From the NCBI GenBank assembly GCA_027382625.1, contig JAJKFJ010021767.1, positions 62,001 through 126,000 of the forward strand: 64,000 bases of DNA. The letters are read 5' to 3'. Below, piece by piece: positions 53,909 to 64,000 of this stretch. The position numbers and the translations under genes are program-made. The notes under the pieces were generated by a model. It made no database searches, was not told the DNA's origin, and saw only the letters and a list, made by a program, of their open reading frames with translations. This DNA comes from Tetmemena sp. SeJ-2015 (lineage: Eukaryota; Ciliophora; Spirotrichea; Sporadotrichida; Oxytrichidae). The stretch's first letter is position 1. Every line of letters starts with the position of its first letter.

Positions 53909-56900
53909 TCAAGGCTTCTACACAGATTTCATCTCGTTAATGATTGCAGCATTTTTAAAGGTCGAAGTCATTTGCAAGCTGCTTCCTAATTCACTTTTTA
54001 TTGCATAGTCATATTAGCTTGGCAAGTTAACTTGAGGCTAAACTTTTTCATGGTGAGATATAAGAAGCTCTGAGAATCCCTCATCCCTAAAATTTATGCC
54101 TTGACTAGTTCCACTACTGAATGGCTGTGTTGGTGGTTAATTGAAACCTTGGTATTATTGATATCCACCTTAGGATTGAATCCTTAAGTCTGATTTAAAA
54201 GTTATAATTATATACTTGGTTGAGAGGTTAGCGTAAGTTTGTAAATTTTGGTACTTGCTCAAGTTGAAGATTGGATTTTGGGCTGCAAGCATGTCCTCTC
54301 TCACATACTGCTTTATATATCGCTTCTCCTTAGTATACAAATCATCTATAACCTGCTTGATCTTTGATGTGTTACCAATAGGCAGCTAGCTATAAATCTA
54401 TCTACCTTGATGATTACTTGTGGTGCTATTTGTTCCACTTGAAATCTTCAGAGCCTGAAGAGTTTGGGCATATTGCAGCTAAGATTACTGATTTGAGAGA
54501 AGAGGCGGGAGTATTTAGTGCTATTTGAGCAAATTATGGTTTATGCTCTGACTTAATTCACTCTATCGGTTGAACTTAGATTAGGATGATCTAGGTGCAA
54601 CGTCAAATAAAATCCTTTATAAATTTGGTTCCTTATCTTCTAGCTGCGTGCTTTGCAGTCTAAGAGACTCTTTAACCGAAAGCCGCCCAATCAAACTATT
54701 AAGATGGATCCTATTCACTTTTTATTGCTTCCATGATATCTTGATTCTAGGGTTGTTTGGCATAATTTGCCTTCTATTCGGCTAAGATCTGAAAGGATTC
54801 TTTGGAGTAGCTTTGACAGTTTACTGTTTTTTCACAAGAGGATTTAAATGGCTCTAGTTTGTAGTCGAGGGATACAAAGATTCACCAATTACAGAACCCT
54901 CGAAATTCTCTGGGAAGGCCTAGCTGAAAGGATCTATTTTAGTCAAAATGATAGTCTCTTTTTTGTCTCTGCCGTTAGGAGATCTACTTGGACTGTCATT
55001 TACACTTCTTCTCCCACCCATTTAAGTCATGTTATTGTCAGATTGGTAATTCAAATCTCTGTTAAGAGTTCCTCCTTTTCTTGGTGACTCGAAATTATCT
55101 TTCTGAGTTTTTCTAAACTTTGCATGGATACTAATCTTTTGAGGAGGCTCATTTGATGGGATCTAAAATGTTGTTGTCTAGGCTTATGATGTTAGATAAA
55201 TATAATGATGCGTTATTAGGCGAATTCTAAAGCATTATAATGCTTGTTTAATCCTAACTGATTTGTTGTTGCTATTGTTAAGGTATTGTGAACTAATTAA
55301 TTACTTTTGATGAGTATTTCTAGCCATGAATAATATCGCTGATGGTATTATCGTCCTATGATTCCAAATAAGAATCTTGGTTGGCTGTAAGAAGTCTGCT
55401 GTCATGTTACAAGTGTGGATTCTTGACTGTGAAGTAGTCATTTTTCATGTTTAAATTATCTTATGGAGCTCTGTTGCTAATTTGTGGATTTTTAGGATAC
55501 TTATACTTTCCTCTAGTATTTTCTCCATCATACACCTCTATGAGCTACTAACTTAATTATCCTTTGCCAAAGGGATCCATATTAGCAGTGTTTATGTTTC
55601 TCTAAGTAGGAATTCTATAGGCTGAATTCAAGTCCTCAAATACCTTTACCCTATCTTGTTGTGAAATAGAAGGAGAGAGCTGCTGCTTGTTAAATCTCTG
55701 GCCAGTTCTTAACTCTCCTGAGTTTAGCTGATTCTAAACAAGGGCAGCATTAATCTCCTCCATATGAGTAGTCTCTCTACTTCCAAGTGTCTACCCGACC
55801 GCCACTTCTCTTGAGACTCTGTAATTAAGCTCCTGCAATTAAGCACTAGCTATGTCTCTTGCTTCTTCGTTGTCTGTTAGAGGATAAGGCATTTTGTCAA
55901 GGATCATCTTTTCAGACATCTTAAAGTAATAACCCCTACCTTTAAAAGGCTAGAACTTATTATGAATGACCTTCATAGTATCGCTGATTAAATTATTCTG
56001 CTTCTTCAGAGTTCTAAAAGAAGTGAGAATAGAGTTGTCTATGCCCTTAACTAGAATAACTTTCTCAAATGGATCTATCATTTGTGTGTCATTCGTGCGA
56101 TGATTCCTAATGATTATTCCTTACTCCTTCGCTTGCTCAATAAAAAGCTGGCTATTTGGAATATCTTTAAGATTGCTAATTTGTACATGCTCCTGATTGT
56201 CCATGAGATAAGTCAAAATCTGCGGAGTTAGACTTACTGTGTTTTGGACAACGTATTTACTATCTGCAGCTAGCTCATCTTCCTTTGGCCTCATAAATAT
56301 GGTGAAGCGGGGATACCTATTGAATTTAAAATAGTAGTCCAAGATTATAAAATAACTTGTCTATTGAATCTTCTTGGAGAGAAGTTGAAGTATGTGGTTT
56401 ATTTCATTTCTTGATCCTCTTGAATAGGATCCAGATCAGGATTTAAGAATTCGATCTTCTTTGTTGTTACAAAAGCTTTGTAAAGTGAGCTTTGAGTATT
56501 AAATTCTTTCTCATTCTGATGATTCTTTGCTACTTATTTTCTCTTTGTTCTGCTCTGAGCCGAATTTAATCTCAAGCCTGCTTAAGTATGCTGCCCAAAA
56601 TGGTTGAAAAGCTCTGAGTCAGTGAAATACTCCTGATCCGGTTTAAAAATCACTCCGTACTCATTTATAAAACTAAACTTTAAATTTGAGGTTGTGACTT
56701 CTTACCTTCTCTAATCTCTACTCTAGACTCTTGATCTACTCTTTTAAGCTCCAGATTTGTTAAGCGCATTAACTCTCGTTCTTGGTTGTTAATTAACAGG
56801 AGGGTGAGTCAGTGGAGATATTCCCTCACTCTAGTCGTCACTTTTGAAAATGGTATCTGTTTCTTGATGCTACAGTTTCTGTTCAACCTCTCTAGAGAAA

Positions 56901-59127
56901 AGCTAATGCCTAACTTCACTGTCGACAGATTAACTTATCTCCCCATCCTAAGATTGCTAAACTTGTTTCTAACCAAAAGACTTTTTATCCTTTTACTTAC
57001 TCACCCCATTCTTTGATTTTTCTGGAGTAGACTGATTTAATGAGTCAGACATTTTCTATCCTTGCAGTTACTTCTAAATCAGTTCCTAGATATAAAGTTG
57101 CTCCTAGTATTTTTGTTCCATTTCAAATGCTTCCTGCTCCTTCTCTTAAGCCTCTATCTCTTTCTTTGTCTCTTCTATGATTTGAATAATTTCCTCGTTT
57201 TTAATTTCTTCTCTTTTAAATTGCTCCCTCTTCTCAGTCTCTCTATTTATTTTCTCAATCTTCATAATTTGTGAGAAAACGTAATTCCTATCCTTAGCAG
57301 TTTATCCTCTAGTATTTTCAGTAGTGTGGTTTCTCTTCCTAGCAGGAGCTGTCATAGTCACTCGCTTGTGCTCTGCAAGTGAGGCTAACTATTTTTCAAG
57401 GCCATTCTGCATCTGCCTCTAGTATTTTTTCTCTTATTGTGCAAGTGCATACTTGAATGCATAATCAACTCCAGTCTTGTTCAATCGATTCTTAAACTGT
57501 TCCTCAAGTCTTTCATTTCCAAGGTTCTTAACTGCTTATATCTTGCAAAGAGTCGACGCCTTGAAATGCTAAGCTTTGCTTTAGTCTTTTTCAAATTAGG
57601 GGTGGCCTTAATTCATGCGCCTCTTTATCTCTTGGATCTTATTCGTCAGAAATTACTTGAGATCTTCTTTCTCAACTTCATCCTCTGATTCATTTACACT
57701 CGTGTCCTGAGATTGAACTCTATCTTATCTTGGCCTTCTTTATTTGAGATCAGCAGGCATCTTCAACCCCGAGTCTACTGGGTTTATCTCAGCTTCTTCA
57801 AATTATGCTATATTATCCTCCTCTTCATCGAACATTTTCCTTAGGTTTTCAAGTCTTTCCTTTAAGGAGAGGCCATCGCTTTTTGCTTCCATGCTCTTTA
57901 AATTGAATGAAAAAGCTTAATGCATTCTTTCTCTCTGTAAGTCTGACTCATTTTCATCATCTTGCAGCTGTTGAGATAGAGGCTGTTACTTTTGTCTAAA
58001 ATCTCTCATCTCTGCTGGCAATTCCTTGCTCTAATCTTGGTCCAGAGGCTAATGTCTCTTGAAATTAGTTGGAGCTGTGAATGCAGGTCTCTGTTTCAAT
58101 TCTGAGTGATTATTTACTGTAGCTGGTGTAGGCTCTCTAATGTATTTATAGTCCAGTAATTCATCAACTTGATCATCATAATTGCTTTAGAAGTTGTTGT
58201 TATTGTATGCAACTGGGTAGTTTAGCCTTTTTTGTTCTGCCAAATTCTAATGTAGAAGCTGTTCTCTGTCGTAGGTTGTTTCTTGATAAGTATTCTAAGA
58301 TAATGTTGCTTTTTTGGAGTCTAAATCTTCCTTGTAGTTTTTCTAGTTGAGAAGCTGCAGTTTCTATCTCTTCTTTTACTCTTTTAATTGCTCTTACTCT
58401 TAAAGCCTGCGATATTTGTTTGCAATCTACAATTTTATAGAAGTAATAGAATTGATTTGGTTTGTTATAGTTGGTTTCGAGAGGCCTTTTCTTGAACTCT
58501 CTCTTTTTGAAGATTGACTTTAGGATTTTAACAGGGTCTTTCAAAATTGAATCGTCTGGGTTAGGAACATGGACAAACGCCCTCTATTCTTGAGCTTAGT
58601 GATCCTCTTGCTCTGCTCTAGACGGATCCTAAATAGCAATGGAGTCCTTTATGTGAGAAATAGAAATAAATTATGAGCCTAAGAGCTTCTTTCAATACTT
58701 GCAGTGAACTCTTCTAAGTCCATGCCAGCATGCGCAAACTGTTGCAAGTATTCTCTCTTTGTGGTGTGGCCACTGAAAGCATTTCTGTCTTCATTGAGGG
58801 AGGGAGCGTATCTCTGTTTCTGCGAGCTCTTTTGCAAAATGGCCTAATTGATTAAGAAAGTGCGGTCTCCCATCAAAGGAATCTGTTACCCAAATTGCAA
58901 GGGATCGTACTGAAAATTATAAGTGTTATCCTTGTTCACTAACTACTTATCAACTAGAATAATTCATAAAGTTTATCGATGGTGTGAATTTTGATATTGA
59001 TTAGGTCTTCGATATTCTTAGCATTCCTGAGCTAGTCTTAATTTAGCCTTTGACACTTTTTGTATTACTACATTAGGCTAACGCCTGTGTATTGCTGAGG
59101 ATGCTCTTGAGTGAGTGGCACCGACAT
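53909..59127 (-). CDS. Giant Gln/Lys-rich coiled-coil protein, nested inside the RRP5 locus
   Basis: ATG at 59127 (MSVPLTQEHPQQYTGVSLMQ); stop TGA 53909-53911. Coding parts cover nearly all of 5.2 kb. They include DNTYNFQYDPLQFGQQIPL, a coiled-coil core of several hundred residues (GLKMPADLKQRRPRQDRVQ, EEIIQIIEETKKEIEAQEKE), a compact region FTIFMRPKEDELAADSKYVV with KVILVKGIDNSILTSF, and a Ser/Gln-rich C-terminus. One insert is solved (56317-56360); others near 58300-58660 and 58940 are not. The gene sits between RRP5 blocks A and B with only 48 and 90 bp of flank, so it must be released to its own somatic chromosome. Family not recognised; roughly 1,650 residues. Confidence 0.75.
56317..56360. 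other. IES, 44 bp, pointer CTATTGAAT (giant nested gene)
   Basis: Nine-base repeats at 56317-56325 and 56361-56369. Excision joins FNFSPRRFNR to YPRFTIFMRPKED, two long frames in different phase. Confidence 0.92.
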
Positions 59128-59217
59128 TTTATTTCTCTTATGAATTCACAATAAAATTGAAAACACCTTTCTCATGGAAATAGGTATTTTAAGATGATAA
59201 CTCTTAAACTCTTATTC

Positions 59218-59228
59218 CTTGTCTTATC
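59218..59228 (-). other. Scrambled-junction pointer 2, copy in RRP5 block B
   Basis: CTTGTCTTATC on the plus strand, i.e. GATAAGACAAG in coding sense. The matching copy is at 60626-60636 on the plus strand. Confidence 0.93.
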
Positions 59229-60577
59229 CTTGACTAATCTTAAGGACCTTAGCTTGAATAGTCTCGCCTACAGAGAAATTGAGGAACTCAGAGTCAGTTT
59301 GGCATTCCATTCTGTGCATTCTTCCAATAGTGAGTTGGCTTTGTTGGTGAATTTGCAGGAAAATGCAATCGTGTCTCTTACTCTTGATAACAGCACTCAC
59401 TAGGACTCTCAAAAATGGAAATATATTATAAACTCCAGGGACAAGAGCAACAACCTGCCCATTTTGAGACTTTTCTCTCTTCTGCATTTGAGCAACTGGG
59501 ACGTTAAGGAGAAATCCTGAATCAGTTTCTTCAATCACTTGCACATCGATCTCATCTCCAATGGAATATTTTTCGTTAGGATTTTCAGCCACATCATTAT
59601 TGAAAGGTTGATACATCACTAAACCGAACTTAGTAGGGTTGGATTTGTAGCTGATGATTAGATAGTGCTCCTTGTTGAGCTCCACAACTGCCTTTTGCTA
59701 TGAGCCCTTCTTGACTTACTGCTCTTTGCTTTTCTTATTAGACTTCTCAGCCACTCTCTCACTTAGATCAACAATCTCTTTCTCAAAGTCGATATCCATG
59801 ACTGTGCAAGTTATCTTCTAACCTTCTTTGTATTGCTTGTTGCCTGCGCCTTAGTGCTCCTACAGAATAAAACCAGTGAGTCCCTCGTACTTCTCAACTG
59901 ACACGATGAGACCGTAGTCTTTTACAAGTGAGATCTCTCCTGTTACTCTATCTCCTATCTTTACTTCGTAGGCCTTAAGTTAAGCCTCAACCTCCTGGTA
60001 GAAGGATCTAATTTGTACTTCTTTATCTGCCTGAACTACAGCTTAATCACTCAAGTAGAGCACTTGCTGCTTCAAGCAAAGTCTGTTGAGCTTGTTTAGG
60101 GCTACGCGAACTACTTTGCCTGGGGTGTAGATTGATGGGAAGTTTTGAACAGTTTCAATATCTTTTACAATCACTAATTTCTAGAGAGAGTCCAAGAACT
60201 TGACTACAATTCCTGAGCGGTTTGACTCTGCAACAACTCCAGTGAAGATTCTGCTCTTGGCATCAGTTGAGATAAGTTTAAAGTAAGTATATATAATGAA
60301 CCAAAGATGTCTGTGTTCTATCTGGGGATAGTGTCTTTCAGTGCAATCAATTCAAACTGTGCTGATATGAGGGCGAGGCTTGATGGGATAACTTCAAGTG
60401 TTATTGCTTGGAAAGTGAAATCCTCGAGACTAAATGAAGGCTGGAAGTTTTTGCTAATAAGAACGTTAGGTAGGATGGCGATAAAATTTTGGGACTTCTT
60501 TGCAGAATCTAAGCTCTTGCAAACCAAGTATCTTTCAGTTTGCTCAACCACTCTGAACTGATTAGTTTTGCCTATAT
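59218..60577 (-). CDS. RRP5/PDCD11 block B (central S1 repeats), inverted part 2
   Basis: Read on the minus strand from pointer 60568-60577 to pointer 59218-59228. It encodes central S1 repeats: KTNQFRVVEQTERYLVCKSL, IFTGVVAESNRSGIVVKFL, IGDRVTGEISLVKDYGLIV, TGFILQEHQGAGNKQYKEG, IGDEIDVQVIEETDSGFLL, GETIQAKVLKISQGQDK. There is no start or stop of its own: the frame enters from block A and leaves into block C. One ordinary IES (60280-60302) is removed. On the plus strand this block lies backwards between the nested giant gene and block C. Confidence 0.93.
60280..60302. other. IES, 23 bp, pointer AAAG (RRP5 block B)
   Basis: AAAG repeats at 60280-60283 and 60303-60306. Excision joins PRQNTDIF to KLISTDAKSRIFTGVV. 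Confidence 0.9.
60568..60577 (-). other. Scrambled-junction pointer 1, copy in RRP5 block B
   Basis: TTGCCTATAT on the plus strand, the reverse complement of ATATAGGCAA at 53851-53860. Confidence 0.93.
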
Positions 60578-60625
60578 AATCATTCCATTTAATGGTAGTA
60601 CTTAAATATATTTTGATGAGTGATA

Positions 60626-60636
60626 GATAAGACAAG
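60626..60636 (+). other. Scrambled-junction pointer 2, copy in RRP5 block C
   Basis: GATAAGACAAG, inverted partner of 59218-59228. Joining gives LKISQGQDK followed by KTFIELTRRKEH in frame. Confidence 0.93.
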
Positions 60637-63320
60637 AAGACATTTATTGAACTCACTAGAAGAAAGGAGCATCTCAAGAAGACTCAAGGATTGGACTAGA
60701 CCGCCCTTGATAAAGCATTCGATTCTCTTGAGAGTTTGAAAAATGGAGTGACCTATGACGCACTAATTACAGATGTCAACTATGCTCAATCTCATCCTCT
60801 TCAGATCAGTCTATCTCCATTCGTAAGAGGTTAAATCAGCTTCGATAGAATCATTGCCTCTGAAACCTTGGAAAAAGAAGGAGCTACTATTCTTCAGAAG
60901 TTCAAGCCCTTGTTAATTCATTATATCTTAAAGCCAGGCACTATGATCAAGGTGACCTATGATAAGGGAACTTTTGGAATTGTGAGCTCTTAAGACAAAG
61001 TTAAGCCTTAGAAGGGACAAAAGGTTCTAGTGAGATACGTGAAGACTGTGCCAGGTAAAGGAGTTTCAGTTCAGATAAGTGAGAAGATATTTGGCTTCAT
61101 TGAAATCAGTGAGATCACTGATGAGATAGTCGGAAATGTTTGCTCAAACCTCGCTGAGAGTTCTCCTCTCTTTGTTGCTAGAGTGATTGCCAAGGATAAG
61201 TTAGACAAGCCTGTACTTTCAGCTAGAGAGTCCGTAGTTGATGACTCAAAATGGGCACTCATAGGCCCTGAGGGAAAAACAGTACACTTCTAGAAGTTCG
61301 ATGAGAAGAATCAAGCACTCGGTAACATGAGGAACAAAATTCTAAAGTACACCTCGTCTGTAGCTCTCTCTGAAGGAGACTTGTGTTTGGGATATGTGAC
61401 TAATATCGGAAAGAGTGGTTGTTTCATCTCCGTGGGATTCTAGTCTACAGTTAGAGCTGGATTGAATGAGCTAAGTGACGAGAGCAGCTACGACTTCCAA
61501 GAATAGATGCCCTCAGGAAGAATGGTACTTGCAAGAGTAGTGAAGGTCGAGGAGAGTCACAGTGGAAAGAGATTCAATGTGACACTCAGAAGATCACTTG
61601 TTGTGTTCGGCACTAACTCTGTGGATAAGAGCTCTCTCTAAGAAGGAACTTAAGTTGAATGCATAGTGCTTGCCACTGCTGATGGCAAACTATTTGGCTA
61701 AGTTAAAGGAAGTTATCATAAACTCAAGATCAAGGGAGCATATAACATCACTTCACTATTTTGTCAATCTACTTAATTATAGAAAGGTATAAAGACTGGC
61801 GATCACGTAGTAGCTAAGTTAGACAAGGTTAGCAAGCTCAAGATTAAGGGAAGTTTCGTAGAGAAGGTGAAAGGCGCAGGCATGAGCGAGAAGGAACAAC
61901 AAATTGATAAACTTTGGCAGCTGATTGAAGAAGAGGCACAGAAAGATATCGAAGCCTAAATTGAGAGCCTCCAAAAGGCTGAGCACGATGCTAACCTCAT
62001 TAAGAACATTGGCAATGGACAAACTGAAATTGAGGAACAGATCAAAGATCTGAGAGAACTCCAGGCCGATGGGGATGAAGACGAAGACATGGAAGATGTT
62101 CAAGAGGATGGAAGCGATGAAGAAGAGATGCAGAGAATCATCAAGGAAAGCAAGGTCTACGAAGATGAGGAAGAGGAAGATGAGGATGATGAGGAGATGG
62201 AAGAAGATGATGAAGAAGAGGGCGAAGACGAAGAAATGGAAGAGGATGACGATAGTGATGAGGGAGAGAAGAAGGGCAAGAGTGGCAAGCAATCTCTCAA
62301 GCAGAGAATCAAGGAGGAGCAGGAAATAAGAAAGAAGGAACTCCAACTCAAGGACAACAAGGTGCAGCCCAAGTCCATCGAGGACTTTGAGCGTCTGCTG
62401 GTGTCCAACAAGGACCAGAGTTATGTGTGGATTCAGTACATCGCTTTCATGATTGATAAGCTTGGCATTGAATCAGCCAGGAAGGTAGCAGAGAGAGCTG
62501 TGAAGAGTGTTTCAATCTCTAACGAGGAGGATAAGTACAACTTGTGGGTTGCATACATGAATCTGGAAAACAAGTTTGGAACTCAAACTACCCTTGAGAA
62601 AGTCATCAAGAGAGCCCTTGAGGTAAACGACAGAAAGAAGATCTACTTGCAACTCATTGGAATTTACCAATCATCTGAGAAGTACCAATACATTTCACAG
62701 AATTACTTAATAAGAATTTTATTAGAACAATAATGCATTTAATGATTGAAGACATTTACAAGTCACTCTGCAAGAAATTCAACGACTACTATAACATATG
62801 GGCTGGCTACCTAGAGTTCCTATTCAACGTGAGGGAAATGAAGAAGGACAAGTCCAACTTCCTAGTAAAGGAGCTTACTTTCACTGACCCCAAGCAGGCT
62901 CTTCAGAGAGCTCTATAATCCCTCCCAAAGAAGGAGCATGTGAACCTCATCAGTAAGTTTGGCCAGCTGGAGTTTAAGCATGGACAGCCAGAGAGCGGGC
63001 GCACCATGTTCGAGGGAATCGTGAGCAACTACCCCAAGCGCATGGACATCTGGGCTGTTTACATGGACATGGAGGCTAAGTACTGCGGCGACAACAAACA
63101 ACAGGCTCGTCACCTCTTCGAGCGCTGTTTAGTGGATCCCTTGATAGCCAAGAAGCCCAAGAAGATGAAGCTGGTGTTCTAGAAGTATATGGAGTTCGAG
63201 ACCAACCACGGATCCAAGAAGAACGTAGACAAGCTGAGAGAGCGTGTGGAGAGCTACTTGGAGACTGCCTTCACTAAGACCAACAAGTCCGACGACGAGT
63301 CTGGCTCAGATGCTGAATGA
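60626..63320 (+). CDS. RRP5/PDCD11 block C (last S1 repeats and HAT domain), part 3
   Basis: Begins at pointer GATAAGACAAG (60626-60636) and continues KTFIELTRRKEHLKKTQG. It holds further S1 repeats (GQKVLVRYVKTVPGKGVSV, GDLCLGYVTNIGKSGCFIS, GRMVLARVVKVEESHSGK), a highly acidic linker (about 62080-62280), then HAT/crooked-neck repeats (SIEDFERLLVSNKDQSYVWI, YNLWVAYMNLENKFG, NIWAGYLEFLFN, KRMDIWAVYMDMEAKY). Ends DDESGSDAE-TGA 63318-63320. One IES (62707-62738) is removed. Blocks A+B+C minus five IESs total 6168 nt, 2055 aa, against about 1730-1870 in yeast and human RRP5. Confidence 0.94.
62707..62738. other. IES, 32 bp, pointer TTAAT (RRP5 block C)
   Basis: TTAAT repeats at 62707-62711 and 62739-62743. 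Excision joins YQYISQNYL to MIEDIYKSLCKKFND inside the HAT repeats. Confidence 0.92.
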
Positions 63321-63461
63321 TGATACTGTGGTAAAGCTGACTATAAATATATAAGGCCTTAATTAAAACAATTCTAAGTTCTTTTAACTTTTTTAATTCT
63401 AATTAAATAGTAGTGCATTCAAAAGTAAGATGAGATTATTATAATAATAGAAAAGGATAAA

Positions 63462-64000
63462 ATGAATAATCAGTAGATGAGATTGGTAGCGCTTGCACTC
63501 TCTGCGTGTGTGCTATTCATTGGCCAAGCACAGGCAGTGCCCGACTATACCAACTGCCTTAACTGCTTCTATACAAACAGAACTAACGCTTACTTCTGCC
63601 AACAGAACTCACAATCTGTAATTTAAAAACAATTAAGCCTTCACAAATATAAGTAATTTAAATGCCTCCCTTTGAACAGTCCTTCCTGTACTAAAACTTA
63701 GCAAGTACTTAAGAACTACTAGTGCGTGGAGGGTTTCGCAGACTGCACCAATGTGACCTTCGTTAGCTCCTCAATCGGCACCAATCAAAACACTGGCTAT
63801 GGACTGCTCCCCGGATACGGCTGCTACATTAAAATTGACAGAGCTGAGGATGGAAGCTATGGCACTCTGGCTGTCTAGTTCGACGATCCTTCAGTGTTAG
63901 TGTTCGACTAATATAACACTAAGTATGTCAGTGGATAGCAACTAGGCCTTGTGCTTTCTGACATCGGCTGGAGTCCTCGCACAGTCTTCATTGTAAACAC
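63462..64000 (+). CDS. Secreted Cys-rich surface protein, 3' end cut by window edge
   Basis: ATG at 63462; the second Met (63477) precedes a classic signal peptide (MRLVALALSACVLFIGQAQA). The mature part is Cys-rich: DYTNCLNCFYTNRTNAYFCQ, SPSCTKTQQVLKNYQCVEGF, FADCTNVTFVSSS, GYGCYIKIDRAEDGSYGTL. This is typical of ciliate secreted or GPI-type surface proteins. Between 63618 and 63662 a 10-bp repeat (GTAATTTAAA) and a possible 36-nt intron occur, but the frame is also open straight through. The gene continues past the window end. Confidence 0.7.

Noticed and set aside
63618..63662. 10-bp direct repeat GTAATTTAAA as IES borders in the Cys-rich gene
   Set aside because: Excising 35 bp breaks the frame of the following Cys-rich sequence, while reading through, or splicing 36 nt, keeps it.
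1..64000. Bacterial-style reading of ORFs with TAA/TAG stops and alternative TTG/GTG starts
   Set aside because: Conserved proteins run through TAA and TAG, and their ends fall at TGA. Reading TAA/TAG as stops fragments every conserved gene.

Overview
The window reads as germline (micronuclear) DNA of a spirotrich ciliate, most likely a stichotrich of the Oxytricha/Stylonychia group. Two things in the sequence support this. First, the genetic code: long conserved frames run through TAA and TAG, which fall where homologues carry Gln or other residues, and almost every frame I could follow ends at TGA. Second, conserved genes are broken by short AT-rich inserts (10-137 bp) that lack GT...AG ends and lie between short direct repeats (2-9 bp). 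Removing each insert with one repeat copy restores both frame and homology. These behave as internal eliminated sequences (IESs) with pointers. Ordinary spliceosomal introns (GTAAGT/GTATAT...TAG, 32-144 nt) are present as well. In five multi-insert genes the corrected length comes out exactly as a whole number of codons.

Layout. 0-8.3 kb: an XPA-like protein (cut by the left edge), a HINT3-like HIT hydrolase with an in-frame TGA, a coiled-coil His/Cys-rich protein, a poorly coding stretch, an OTU-like protein lacking the catalytic Cys, and alanine aminotransferase. 8.7-15.4 kb: five tandem aldo/keto reductases (potassium-channel beta-subunit type), each with a different IES set, the last with none. 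15.8-30.9 kb: small unknown genes, a homeodomain-like gene, a coiled-coil/SH3 protein, a large Gln-rich protein, a doublecortin-like/EF-hand protein and several low-complexity proteins. 31.3-45.4 kb: an Era-type GTPase, a low-complexity protein, an axoneme-like coiled coil, two PDK1-like kinases with PH domains, a membrane RING protein and a nucleostemin-type GTPase. 45.6-51.3 kb: acidic and coiled-coil proteins and an SLC22-type transporter.

51.6-63.3 kb holds the most striking structure. RRP5 (PDCD11), a large S1/HAT ribosome-biogenesis factor, is scrambled into three blocks: A (+), B (inverted, -) and C (+). A 10-bp pointer is shared by the end of A and the start of B, and an 11-bp pointer by the end of B and the start of C. 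Joining A-B-C at these pointers and removing five ordinary IESs gives 6168 nt, exactly 2056 codons, in frame through both junctions. A separate 5.2-kb gene on the minus strand lies wholly between blocks A and B. The window ends in a secreted Cys-rich protein gene.

Most genes are unrelated in function. What joins them is the germline state: each would be processed, and RRP5 unscrambled by inversion, during development of the somatic nucleus. Many unknown genes still have unresolved inserts, so their ends and internal joins are approximate. I saw no rRNA, tRNA, telomeric repeat, CRISPR array or recognisable transposase.
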